In this document: positions 29,632 to 37,249 of the stretch, one piece after another | Numbering within the stretch: position 1 is the first letter of the stretch | Layout of the letters: each line of letters starts with the position of its first letter | Assembly (NCBI RefSeq): GCF_003931565.1 | Contig: NZ_RRYI01000009.1 | Coordinates: 62,001 to 126,000, forward strand | DNA length: 64,000 nucleotides | DNA from: Caulobacter sp. 602-1 | GTDB lineage: Bacteria; Pseudomonadota; Alphaproteobacteria; Caulobacterales; Caulobacteraceae | Direction: 5' to 3' | Made by a program: the position numbers and the translations under genes | Notes under the pieces: model-generated | What the model saw: only the letters and a program-made list of their open reading frames with translations | The model's database searches: none | What the model was told of the DNA's origin: nothing

Positions 29632-30006
29632 ATGTTGACGCCCGACACGTCAAAGCGATCGCGAGCTCACTGGCTCGCGCGCCTATGGACTTGGGTCGTT
29701 ACGATCGTTCTCACCTTCTCGGCGATTGGCGTCGCATTCGGCGGCGGGGCGATGTCATGTTATTGGCGCGGCGGTCGCGAAGATCAGCCGCTGCCACCCT
29801 TGCCCCTGTTCGGATCCTCGATCCGACTCGACGCCCACCTTGTCATGACCGTGGGCTTGCCGGTCTGGCTCGCGGCGTGGGCGCTGCATCTCTACGCGTC
29901 GCGACGGCGGCGTATGGGCGTCGCCCATGCCGTCGTTCCTGCGCTCAGCTTTGCTCTCTGGTTCGTCGCGGGTCTCCGCGCCGCGCCGGTCTGCCATACT
30001 CTCTGA
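29632..30006 (+). CDS. Small membrane protein of unknown function
   Basis: 124 residues between gap and pgk. Three hydrophobic segments are seen, at about 17-40 (WVVTIVLTFSAIGVAFGG), 70-88 (VMTVGLPVWLAAWALHL) and 98-115 (AHAVVPALSFALWFVAG). Cys43 lies at the end of the first helix and Cys121 at the end of the protein. The ribosome site GAAAGGGATCG is fair. I do not recognise the family. The codon pattern is less biased than in its neighbours, which suggests a low-expression or recently acquired gene. It ends 12 bases before pgk. Confidence 0.65.
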   Translation: MLTPDTSKRSRAHWLARLWTWVVTIVLTFSAIGVAFGGGAMSCYWRGGREDQPLPPLPLFGSSIRLDAHLVMTVGLPVWLAAWALHLYASRRRRMGVAHAVVPALSFALWFVAGLRAAPVCHTL

Positions 30007-30018
30007 ACGGATGACCCC

Positions 30019-31209
30019 ATGACCTTCCGCACCCTCGACACCGCCGATCTCGCCGGCAAGCGCGCCCTGGTCCGGGTGGACTTCAACGTGCCGGTCGACG
30101 GGGGCGCGATCACCGACGACACCCGCCTGCGCGCGGCCCTGCCGACCATCCACTACCTGTCCCAGCAAGGCGCCAAGGTCGTGCTGCTGGCCCACTTCGA
30201 CCGGCCCAAGGGCAAGGTCGTTCCGGAGATGAGCCTGGCCTTCGTGGCCGAGCCGCTGTCGGCGCTGCTGGAGCAGCCGGTCGCCTTCGCCTCGGACGCC
30301 ATCGGCCCCGAAGCGGCCAAGGTCGTCGACGGTCTGGAAAACGGCGGCGTGGCGCTGCTGGAGAACGTCCGCTTCCACGCCGGCGAAGAGAAGAACGATC
30401 CCGCGTTCGCCAAGGCCCTCGCGGCCAATGGCGACGTCTATGTCAACGACGCCTTCAGCGCCGCCCACCGCGCCCACGCCTCGACGGAGGGCCTGGCCCA
30501 CCTGCTGCCGGCCTATCCGGGCCTGGCGATGCAGCGCGAACTGGAAGCCCTGGACGCCGCCTTGGGCAATCCCAAGAAGCCGGTCATCGGCATCGTCGGC
30601 GGCTCCAAGGTCTCGACCAAGCTCGATTTGCTGCGCAATCTGGTGACCAAGCTGGACTATCTGGCCATCGGCGGCGGCATGGCCAACACCTTCCTCCACG
30701 CGGCCAAGATCGATGTCGGCGCTTCGCTGTGCGAGCCCGACCTGGCCGATACCGCCCTGGAGATCATCGACCTGGCGGGCGCGGCCGGCTGCAAGCTGCT
30801 GCTGCCGACCGACGTGGTCGTGGCCAAGAGCGTCAAGCCGGGCGTCCACGCCGAGACCCGCAACGTCTATGACGTCCGCCCCGACGACCTGATCCTGGAC
30901 GCCGGTCCCGAGACCGTGAAGACCCTGCTGGCGGCCATGGACGCCAGCAAGACCCTGATCTGGAACGGCCCGCTGGGCGTCTTTGAAGTCCCTCCGTTCG
31001 ACGAAGCGACCGTTTCGGCGGCAAAGCACGCCGCGCAGCTGGCGAAATCGGGTAAGATCGTGGCCGTGGCCGGCGGCGGTGATACGGTGTCGGCTCTGAA
31101 CCACGCGGGTGTGTCGGCCGACATGACGTTCGTCTCGACCGCCGGCGGCGCGTTCCTGGAATGGATGGAGGGCAAGACGCTTCCGGGCGTCGCGGCTCTG
31201 GAACAATAG
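30019..31209 (+). CDS. pgk: Phosphoglycerate kinase
   Basis: 396 residues, full length. N-terminal KRALVRVDFNVPVDGG, VVLLAHFDRPKGK, and ENVRFHAGEEKNDPAFA; central GIVGGSKVSTKLDLL; ADP-binding GGGMANTFLHA; C-terminal WNGPLGVFEVPPFD and AVAGGGDTVSAL. Catalyses the 1,3-bisphosphoglycerate/3-phosphoglycerate step. Downstream of gap with its own GTG-free ATG start and followed by three hairpins before fba. Confidence 0.98.
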   Translation: MTFRTLDTADLAGKRALVRVDFNVPVDGGAITDDTRLRAALPTIHYLSQQGAKVVLLAHFDRPKGKVVPEMSLAFVAEPLSALLEQPVAFASDAIGPEAAKVVDGLENGGVALLENVRFHAGEEKNDPAFAKALAANGDVYVNDAFSAAHRAHASTEGLAHLLPAYPGLAMQRELEALDAALGNPKKPVIGIVGGSKVSTKLDLLRNLVTKLDYLAIGGGMANTFLHAAKIDVGASLCEPDLADTALEIIDLAGAAGCKLLLPTDVVVAKSVKPGVHAETRNVYDVRPDDLILDAGPETVKTLLAAMDASKTLIWNGPLGVFEVPPFDEATVSAAKHAAQLAKSGKIVAVAGGGDTVSALNHAGVSADMTFVSTAGGAFLEWMEGKTLPGVAALEQ

Positions 31210-31225
31210 GACGACGACTTCGTTT

Positions 31226-31349
31226 GGCGCGGATCATGCAGATCCGCGCCGATCTGACGACTGCGGAGCGCATTAGGCGAAAGTGTGGGCGGTTTCGCCG
31301 TCCTAATGCGCTCCATTCAAAGACAAGCCTTCTATCTTAGATAGAAGGC
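31226..31349 (+). promoter_or_regulatory. Three consecutive perfect hairpins between pgk and fba
   Basis: Hairpin 1: GGCGCGGATC (31226-31235) pairs with GATCCGCGCC (31241-31250). Hairpin 2: GGAGCGCATTAGG (31265-31277) pairs with CCTAATGCGCTCC (31302-31314), with an inner CGAAA/TTTCG. Hairpin 3: GCCTTCTATCT faces AGATAGAAGGC (31327-31349). None is followed by a T run. They could be RNA processing or stabilising elements that let pgk and fba be expressed at different levels, or protein-binding palindromes. Confidence 0.6.
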
Positions 31350-31432
31350 GCCCCGGGCAGAGAACGCAAAAGCGTCACGGCCCCAAGAACAAGAAACGAT
31401 CCAACCACTTAACGCTTGCAGGAGAGAACTAC

Positions 31433-32524
31433 GTGGCTCGCATCACGCTGCGCCAGCTGTTGGACCATGCCGCCGAGCATGAGTACGGCTTGCCCGCCTT
31501 CAACATCAACAACATGGAACAGGGCCTGGCGATCATGGAGGCGGCCGACGCCGTCAACTCGCCGGTCATCATCCAGGCGTCGCGCGGCGCGCGGAACTAC
31601 GCCAACGACATCATGCTGGCCAGGATGATCGACGCTCTGGTCGACATCTATCCGCACATCCCGGTCTGCATGCACCAGGACCACGGCAACGGCCCCGCGA
31701 CCTGCGCCACGGCGATCCAGTACGGCTTCACCTCAGTGATGATGGACGGGTCGCTGATGGAGGACGCCAAGACCCCGGCTTCCTACGAGTACAATGTCGA
31801 GGTCACCCGCAAGGTGGTGCAGATGGCCCACAGCTGCGGCGTCTCGGTCGAAGGCGAACTGGGCGTGCTGGGCTCGCTTGAGACCGGCATGGGCGAGGCC
31901 GAGGACGGCCACGGCTTCGAAGGCAAGCTCAGCCACGACGAGCTGCTGACCGATCCGGACCAGGCGGTCGACTTCGTCGCCCAGACCGGCGTCGACGCCC
32001 TGGCCATCGCCATGGGCACCAGTCACGGCGCCTACAAGTTCACGCGCAAGCCGGACGGCGACGTCCTGGCCATGAACGTGATCGAGGAGATCCACCGCCG
32101 CCTGCCCAACACCCACCTGGTGATGCACGGCTCGTCGTCGGTCCCGCAGGACCTGCAGGACATCATCAACCAGTACGGCGGCGAGATGCCCCAGACCTGG
32201 GGCGTGCCGGTCGAGGAGATCCAGCGCGGCATCAAGCACGGCGTGCGCAAGATCAATGTCGACACCGACAACCGCATGGCCATCACCGGCGCGATCCGCA
32301 AGATCCTGGTCGAAAAGCCGGGCGAGTTCGACCCGCGCGCCTATCTGAAGCCCGCCAAGGAAGCCATGCGCAAGGTCTGCCAGGCCCGCTTCGTCGAGTT
32401 CGGCTCGGCCGGCCACGCCGACAAGATCAAGGCGCTGTCGACGGCGACCATGGCCAAGCGCTACGCCTCCGGCGAGCTGCACGCCAAGTTCGGCGGCGAC
32501 GCGGCCAAGGCCGCCGCCGAATAG
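31433..32524 (+). CDS. fba: Class II fructose-bisphosphate aldolase
   Basis: 363 residues from a GTG preceded by CAGGAGAGAACTAC. Zinc-enzyme motifs: CMHQDHGNGPATC, the region VMMDGSLMEDAKTPASYEYN, GTSHGAYKF, MHGSSSVPQDL and INVDTDNRMA. The form is the longer CbbA-like type. Completes the gap-pgk-fba block and is closed by a strong terminator. Confidence 0.97.
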   Translation: MARITLRQLLDHAAEHEYGLPAFNINNMEQGLAIMEAADAVNSPVIIQASRGARNYANDIMLARMIDALVDIYPHIPVCMHQDHGNGPATCATAIQYGFTSVMMDGSLMEDAKTPASYEYNVEVTRKVVQMAHSCGVSVEGELGVLGSLETGMGEAEDGHGFEGKLSHDELLTDPDQAVDFVAQTGVDALAIAMGTSHGAYKFTRKPDGDVLAMNVIEEIHRRLPNTHLVMHGSSSVPQDLQDIINQYGGEMPQTWGVPVEEIQRGIKHGVRKINVDTDNRMAITGAIRKILVEKPGEFDPRAYLKPAKEAMRKVCQARFVEFGSAGHADKIKALSTATMAKRYASGELHAKFGGDAAKAAAE

Positions 32525-32545
32525 GCGTCGCCCCCTGAAGACGAA

Positions 32546-32578
32546 GAGGCCTCCCGGATCGCTCCGGGAGGCCCTTTT
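32546..32578 (+). terminator. Intrinsic terminator of fba
   Basis: GGCCTCCCGGA (32548-32558) pairs with TCCGGGAGGCC (32563-32573) around TCGC and runs into CTTTTCG. It also separates fba from the convergent NrsF-like gene. Confidence 0.85.
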
Positions 32579-32596
32579 CGTGTCGGCTGTTCGCCG

Positions 32597-33268
32597 CTAT
32601 TCCGCGGCCGCGAGAAAGCGGCGGCGACGGGCGAGCAGCTTGACCGCGCCTGCCCCCACCGCGCCGCAAAGCAGCATGGCCAGGGTGAACCAGAGCCCCA
32701 CGAACGTGTAAGTCCCCTGCCAGCAGTGCAGGCCGTCGACCGTCGCCGCCACGCCTCCGCAGAACAGGCCGCACGCGAAGCCGGTGGGCGTGGGCCGCTC
32801 CAGGTCGACATCGCGCAGCCCGGCCGCCACCAGCGCCAGCATCGGCGCGGCGATGACCAGGATGTCGCCAAGACAGGCGGCGGCGCTGGGCCAGTCGGGG
32901 GCGGTGAGCGCCTCGGCGTCCGCGCCGGACGCCTGGACAGCCGCGGCGATCAGCATGGCGCAGGCCAGGGCCCCCGCCCCGGCCATGGCCCGAAACCCGC
33001 CACGGCGCGCGCGCGCCAACAGCGTCGCGGCGGCCAGGGCGCAGAGGGCGACGGCTGCGGGATAGACCGCCTTGATCCAGAAGAAGGTCTGTGTGGCGGC
33101 GAGGGGCAAGTCCGGCCGCAGGTCCAGCCAGACCAGGATCATCAGCACGCCGGCCAGGGCGCCGGCGGCGGCGGCCTCGGCCAGTCGCCATGGCAGGGTC
33201 GCGGCCGACCAGATAGGCGCGCCGCCTCCCACGCCGCCTATCGGAGCGACAGTGTCATCGATCGTCAC
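32597..33268 (-). CDS. NrsF-like (DUF1109) six-helix membrane protein without a partner sigma gene
   Basis: 223 residues, six predicted membrane helices. It aligns along its length with NrsF next door: FFWIKAVYP against FWMKALYT, and GLFCGGVAATVDGLHCWQGTYTFVGLWF against NrsF's GLFAGGVAATVYGLHC plus the following helix. The two cysteines expected in NrsF are kept (Cys132 and Cys182), and extra ones appear (Cys166, Cys170, Cys201). The NrsF N-terminal segment MRTDDLIDALV is replaced by a Gly-rich unrelated one, so sigma-factor binding may be lost or changed. It lies 173 bases downstream of nrsF in the same direction, with no SigF-type promoter that I can see of its own. Confidence 0.88.
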   Translation of the reverse strand: MTIDDTVAPIGGVGGGAPIWSAATLPWRLAEAAAAGALAGVLMILVWLDLRPDLPLAATQTFFWIKAVYPAAVALCALAAATLLARARRGGFRAMAGAGALACAMLIAAAVQASGADAEALTAPDWPSAAACLGDILVIAAPMLALVAAGLRDVDLERPTPTGFACGLFCGGVAATVDGLHCWQGTYTFVGLWFTLAMLLCGAVGAGAVKLLARRRRFLAAAE

Positions 33269-33441
33269 GCGCCTCTCCCCACAGAGCCGTATGGCGGTTG
33301 CGCCAACGCCTATCGCGTCTCATTCGCGAAAGGCGGGCGCACTTCAGTGGCGGAACGTCGGTTTGTCAATCGACTGGAGGGCGACGACACGAAACTTGAT
33401 CGTCGCTAGATCTGGCGACGGCGCGCCAAGGCTCGCCCGGC

Positions 33442-34095
33442 CTACCAACGCAGCGCCCAACGCCCGACCGCCGCGCCGAGGGCGGCTAGGGAAAGCACCC
33501 CGAGGCTGTACCAGAGGGCCACGAAGGTGAAGGTGTTCTCGGCGCAGTGCAGCCCATAGACCGTCGCCGCCACGCCGCCCGCGAACAATCCCGTCGCCAG
33601 ACCCGCCAGGGTTAGCCGGGTCGGGGCCATGCCGCGCACGACCCACAGGCCCAAGACCAGCATCGGCAGGCCCAGGACCAGGATATTGCGGCTGCAGACA
33701 TGCCAGGAATGGCCGCGGAGCATGTGCAGCGTCATCTGGATGTCGGGGCTCATCATCGCCTGGACGACGCCCGCGACCACGAACGCCGCCAGGACGGACA
33801 GGCCCAGGATCCAGCCGCGACGGCCCGAGCCGCCCGGCCGCGACAGCCGCTCGACGGCGAGATAGCCGGCCACGCCGAGCAGGGCGGTGTAGAGCGCCTT
33901 CATCCAGAACATGCCGCCGCGCATGGCGAGCATCAGGTCGTGGCGAGTGTGCAGCCAGGTGAGCACCAGCGCCAGCGCCGCCAGCGCGCCCAGGCCGGCG
34001 ACCATGGCCAGTCGGCGGGACGGGGCGCGCGTCGCTCCAACATCCGTGGCCCGGGCGTCCGAGACCAGGGCGTCGATCAGGTCATCGGTCCGCAC
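33442..34095 (-). CDS. nrsF: Anti-sigma factor NrsF (DUF1109), negative regulator of SigF
   Basis: 217 residues. A short cytoplasmic N-terminus (MRTDDLIDALVSDARA) precedes six membrane helices. Two cysteines, Cys134 in WHVCSRN and Cys184 in GLHCAENT, face the periplasm and match the pair reported as essential for the metal/redox response in Caulobacter NrsF. Its start overlaps the sigF end by 14 bases, so the two are translationally coupled. NrsF holds SigF at the membrane until the signal arrives. Confidence 0.93.
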   Translation of the reverse strand: MRTDDLIDALVSDARATDVGATRAPSRRLAMVAGLGALAALALVLTWLHTRHDLMLAMRGGMFWMKALYTALLGVAGYLAVERLSRPGGSGRRGWILGLSVLAAFVVAGVVQAMMSPDIQMTLHMLRGHSWHVCSRNILVLGLPMLVLGLWVVRGMAPTRLTLAGLATGLFAGGVAATVYGLHCAENTFTFVALWYSLGVLSLAALGAAVGRWALRW

Positions 34096-34621
34096 GGCGC
34101 ATCCTTTCGGCCAGGGCCTTCAACGCCCGGTGCAGGGCGACCTTGGCCGCCCCCTCGGACATGCCGGCCTTGGCGCCCGCCTCGGCCAGGGACAGGCCCG
34201 TCAGCTTGACGTCGGAGACCAGGGTCCGCTGCTTGTCGGGCAGGGTCGCCAGGGCGCGGTCCAGTTCGAGGCCGACGCCAGGATCGGGCTCGTCCGCGGC
34301 CAGGAACTCGATGTGATCCTCGATCGGCAGGGTCTGTCGGACCTTTCGCCGCCGCCAGTGGTCGATCAGCTTGTAGCGCGCCACCGCATGCGCCCAGGCG
34401 GTGAACGACAGGGACGTGTCCCAGGTCGACCGCTTGAGATGCACCGCCAGCAGCGTCTCCTGCACAAGATCCTCCACATCGCCGGGCGCGCCGGACATCC
34501 GCCGCGCAAAATAGGCGCGCAGCCGGACGCCGAGAACGGCCAGACACTCGCGATAGGCGGCGGCGTCGCCGTCCAGCCCGCGCAGCATCAGCGCCTTCAA
34601 ACGGGTCTCGGTATCCGTCAC
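34082..34621 (-). CDS. sigF: ECF RNA polymerase sigma factor SigF
   Basis: 179 residues. Region 2 spans about 20-92 (DVEDLVQETLLAVHLKRSTWD, read as DVEDLVQETLLAV and SFTAWAHAVARYKLIDHWRR). Region 4 spans about 118-172 (LATLPDKQRTLVSDVKL, then GLSLAEAGAKAGMSEGAAKV). The start is a GTG; the predicted SigF promoter is so close that the transcript would be nearly leaderless, and a start at the ATG 33 bases in is an alternative. Together with the divergent buf operon it forms the metal-stress (copper, cadmium, chromate) regulon known in Caulobacter. Confidence 0.93.
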   Translation of the reverse strand: MTDTETRLKALMLRGLDGDAAAYRECLAVLGVRLRAYFARRMSGAPGDVEDLVQETLLAVHLKRSTWDTSLSFTAWAHAVARYKLIDHWRRRKVRQTLPIEDHIEFLAADEPDPGVGLELDRALATLPDKQRTLVSDVKLTGLSLAEAGAKAGMSEGAAKVALHRALKALAERMRRADR

Positions 34622-34632
34622 GCCTGCCCCTA

Positions 34633-34658
34633 TTCGCGCGCCATGGACGGATGGTTAC
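34633..34658 (-). promoter_or_regulatory. SigF-type promoter for sigF-nrsF (autoregulation)
   Basis: On the minus strand GTAACC (34658-34653) is followed by exactly 16 bases and then CGAA (34636-34633). This matches the SigF consensus GTAACC-N16-CGAA that I recall from Caulobacter work. It lies 11 bases before the GTG start. Confidence 0.8.
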
Positions 34659-34724
34659 ACGGTGTCGCGCCGCGCCGGAACCGACCGAAAATAGGCCGCG
34701 CCGAAATTTTGTTCGCCGACCGGT

Positions 34725-34750
34725 GTAACCTCGTCCGGTGTCGCTTCGTA
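34725..34750 (+). promoter_or_regulatory. SigF-type promoter for the buf operon
   Basis: GTAACC (34725-34730), 16 bases, then CGTA (34747-34750). It matches the divergent sigF promoter except for one -10 base. The predicted leader to bufA1 is about 70 bases. Confidence 0.8.
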
Positions 34751-34825
34751 TCTCCCCTCGACCGGGCGGCGACAGGCCGCGCCGGCGAGAAACGCCCCTC
34801 TAGAAACGCTTCAAGGAGAAACCCC

Positions 34826-35110
34826 ATGAACCGCACCACCGCCACCGCCGCCCTCGCCGCCGTCCTGGCCCTGTCGGCCGGCGTCTCGATGGCCTCGGCC
34901 GACGACCATATGAAGGCCAAGGGCGACCAGGAAAAGTGCTACGGCGTCGCCAAGGCCGGCGAGAACGACTGCAAGGCGGGCGCGGGCACCTCGTGCGCCG
35001 GCACCTCGAAGGTCGACTATCAGGGCGACGCCTGGAAGATGGTCAAGAAGGGCACGTGCGTCACGATCAAGACCCCGACCGGCATGGGCTCGCTGACGCC
35101 GAAGGCGTAA
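34826..35110 (+). CDS. bufA1: Bufferin precursor BufA1 (DUF2282 peptide)
   Basis: 94 residues from ATG at 34826 after CAAGGAGAAACCCC. A Sec signal peptide (MNRTTATAALAAVLALSAG, cleavage near ASA-D at 25) is followed by a core with four cysteines: Cys38 in EKCYGV, Cys49 in NDCKAG, Cys57 in TSCAGT and Cys78 in GTCVTI. This is the DUF2282/BufA pattern. In the described bufferin system, an MNIO enzyme converts cysteines of the precursor to thiooxazole heterocycles, and the exported peptide binds copper. Downstream bufB and bufC complete the set. Confidence 0.92.
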   Translation: MNRTTATAALAAVLALSAGVSMASADDHMKAKGDQEKCYGVAKAGENDCKAGAGTSCAGTSKVDYQGDAWKMVKKGTCVTIKTPTGMGSLTPKA

Positions 35111-35147
35111 GCGCCACGATCACTTGCCCCCTCCGGATCCACGGCCC

Positions 35148-35186
35148 TCTTCCCCCTCCGGGGAGGAGCGCGAAGCGCGGAGGGGG
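35148..35186 (-). repeat. Dispersed palindromic repeat, copy 2, between bufA1 and bufB
   Basis: CCCCCTCCG on the left pairs with CGGAGGGGG on the right around inner GGAGGAGCGCGAAGC. Its reverse complement is nearly identical to 17083-17124. A hairpin here, 38 bases after the bufA1 stop, could leave more precursor mRNA than enzyme mRNA, a frequent arrangement in RiPP operons. Confidence 0.8.
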
Positions 35187-35212
35187 TAGGTAAGCCGCTA
35201 TTGGAAACGCCC

Positions 35213-36043
35213 ATGATCACCGCCGGCCTCGGCCTCAAGCCCCAGCACTACGACGAAGCCCTGACGTGCGACGCCGAGGGGCTGTGGTTCGAGGTCCATC
35301 CCGAGAACTACATGTCGGCCGGCGGCCCGCGTCTGGCGGCGCTGGAAGCCATCCGCGAACGCCGTCCGCTGTCGCTGCACGGGGTGGGCCTGTCCCTGGC
35401 CGCCGACGCCGATCCGGACCGCGAGCACCTGGCCGCCCTCAAGCGGCTGGTCGACCGGTTCGAGCCGTTCGTCGTCTCCGAGCACCTGGCCTGGTCGACG
35501 CATCGGGGCCAGCACCAGCCCGATCTCCTGCCCTTTCCGCGCACCCACGCCGCCCTCGCCCGCATCGCCGCCAATGTCGGCCGCATGCAGGACGCCCTGG
35601 GCCGCAAGGTGCTGATCGAGAACCCGTCGCTCTATCTGCCCCTGACCGGCCACGACCTTGACGAGGTCGACTTCCTGAAGGCCCTGGTCGCCCAAACCGG
35701 CTGCGGCCTGCTGGTCGACGTCAACAACGTCTTCGTCAGCGCCAGCAACCTCGGCTACCGCGCCGAAACCTATCTGGACGCCCTGCCGGCCGAAGCGATC
35801 GGCGAGATTCACCTGGCCGGCCACGCGCCCGATGAAGGCGGCTCTGATCTGCTGATCGACACCCACGGCGCGCCGGTGGCCGAGCCCGTCTGGACGCTCT
35901 ATCGCCGGCTGATCGACCGAATCGGCCCGCGCCCGACCCTGATCGAGCGCGACGATGATATACCCGACTTCGCGACGCTGATGGCCGAGCGCGACCGCGC
36001 CGCCGCCATGCTGGAGCCTGTCCTGGAGAAGGCTCATGCCTGA
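35213..36043 (+). CDS. bufB: Bufferin-maturing multinuclear non-haem iron oxidase BufB (DUF692)
   Basis: 276 residues from ATG at 35213; a TTG 12 bases earlier is an alternative start. A TIM-barrel DUF692/MNIO protein. Iron-ligand motifs in order: HPENY (29-33), LHGVG (55-59), SEHLAW (89-94), IENPS (135-139), DVNN (169-172), HLAGHA (200-205), DTHGAP (216-221) and ERDDD (245-249). All are intact. MNIOs use two or three iron atoms and oxygen to modify cysteine or other residues of a precursor peptide; here the substrate should be BufA1. It ends 8 bases inside bufC. Confidence 0.93.
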   Translation: MITAGLGLKPQHYDEALTCDAEGLWFEVHPENYMSAGGPRLAALEAIRERRPLSLHGVGLSLAADADPDREHLAALKRLVDRFEPFVVSEHLAWSTHRGQHQPDLLPFPRTHAALARIAANVGRMQDALGRKVLIENPSLYLPLTGHDLDEVDFLKALVAQTGCGLLVDVNNVFVSASNLGYRAETYLDALPAEAIGEIHLAGHAPDEGGSDLLIDTHGAPVAEPVWTLYRRLIDRIGPRPTLIERDDDIPDFATLMAERDRAAAMLEPVLEKAHA

Positions 36044-36788
36044 GCTGCTGGACTTCCAGGACGCCTTCGTCGCGGCCCTCGGTGGCGAGCGCTCGGCGCT
36101 GTCGCCCTGGCTCGCGCCCGACGCCGGCGAGGCCGGGCTGTCGGTCTATCGCAACACCATCGCCAAGGGCTGCGTCGACGCCCTGGCCGCCAATTTCCCG
36201 ACCGTGCTGTCGATGGTCGGCGAGGACTGGTTCCGCGCCGCCGCCGCGCTTTTTGCGCGTGAGGCGCCGCCGACCGGCGCGACCCTCCTGGACTATGGCA
36301 AGGACTTTCCCGCCTGGCTCGAACGCTTCCCGCCGGCCCAGGACCTGCCCTATCTGGTCGGCGTCGCCCATCTGGACCGCCTGTGGACCGAGGCCCTGTT
36401 CGCCGCCGAGGCGGCGGCCCTGACCGCCGGGGCGCTGGCCGCCTTGCCGCCCGAGGCCCTGGCCGAGACGCGGCTCGCCCTGCACCCCAGCGTCCGCTTC
36501 GCCGCCTTCGATGCCGGCCTGCCCAGCCTGTGGTCATCGGCGCGCGCGGGCCATGACGGCCTCGAACTCTCCGACCAAGCCGAAGCGCTGCTCTGCGTCC
36601 GCGCCCACGGCGCGGTCCGGCATCGCGTAATCGGTGAGGCCGAAACCGAATTCCTTCGCGCCTGTCGCGAAGGCCAGACCACCGCCCAGGCCGCCGAACG
36701 CGTCCTGACCGCCCATCCCGCCGCCGACCTCGCCCCGCTGTTCGCGGGCCTGATCGCCGACGGCGTCTTCCTGGATATCGACCGATGA
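36036..36788 (+). CDS. bufC: Bufferin partner protein BufC (DUF2063)
   Basis: 250 residues. The DUF2063 N-terminal half shows DFQDAFVAALGG, LSVYRNTIAKGCVDALAANFP and YLVGVAHLDRLWTEALFAAEA; the C-terminal half ends in a winged-helix-like domain (TTAQAAERVLTAHP). In MNIO systems this protein presents the precursor to the enzyme. It overlaps bufB by 8 bases and the DoxX gene by 4, so the operon is translationally coupled. Confidence 0.92.
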   Translation: MPELLDFQDAFVAALGGERSALSPWLAPDAGEAGLSVYRNTIAKGCVDALAANFPTVLSMVGEDWFRAAAALFAREAPPTGATLLDYGKDFPAWLERFPPAQDLPYLVGVAHLDRLWTEALFAAEAAALTAGALAALPPEALAETRLALHPSVRFAAFDAGLPSLWSSARAGHDGLELSDQAEALLCVRAHGAVRHRVIGEAETEFLRACREGQTTAQAAERVLTAHPAADLAPLFAGLIADGVFLDIDR

Positions 36789-37231
36789 CCGCTGTCGCCC
36801 TCCGCGCGCCTTTCGACGCCTTCGCCCGGATCGCCGGCAAGGTTCTGACCGAGGACGTCCTGGCCCTTGTCGCCCGCCTCGGCGTGGCGGCGATCTTCTT
36901 TCAGTCTGGCCGCACCAAGGTCGACGGGCTGCTGCACATCAAGGACAGCACCTATTCCCTGTTCGAGACCGAATATCACGTGCCGCTGCTGTCGCCCGAC
37001 GTGGCGGCGCACGCGGCGACCTATTCGGAGCACCTGTTCTCGATCCTGCTGGTTGTGGGGTTGTTCACCCGACTGTCGGCCCTGGCCTTCCTGGGCATGA
37101 CGGCGGTGATCGAGATCTTCGTCTATCCCGACGCCTGGCCGACCCACCTGTCGTGGGCGGGCCTGCTGCTGCTCCTGATCGCGCGCGGCGGCGGGCGGTT
37201 CAGCCTGGACCAAGCGCTGAAGATCGCTTGA
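36785..37231 (+). CDS. DoxX-family membrane protein of the buf operon
   Basis: 148 residues with four hydrophobic helices. DoxX features: LVARLGVAAIFFQSGRTKVDGLL read as RLGVAAIFFQSGRTK, the YSEHLFSILLVVGLFTRLSALA region, and FVYPDAWPTHLSWAGLLL. It is the fourth gene of the SigF-controlled operon, after bufABC. Its role is not settled; a membrane redox or metal-handling function is plausible from context. Confidence 0.9.
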   Translation: MTAVALRAPFDAFARIAGKVLTEDVLALVARLGVAAIFFQSGRTKVDGLLHIKDSTYSLFETEYHVPLLSPDVAAHAATYSEHLFSILLVVGLFTRLSALAFLGMTAVIEIFVYPDAWPTHLSWAGLLLLLIARGGGRFSLDQALKIA

Positions 37232-37249
37232 GCTTCCTCGCACCCGATC

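Noticed and set aside
33269..33441. SigF promoter for the orphan NrsF-like gene
   Set aside because: GCAACC occurs on the minus strand but no CGAA lies 16 bases downstream.
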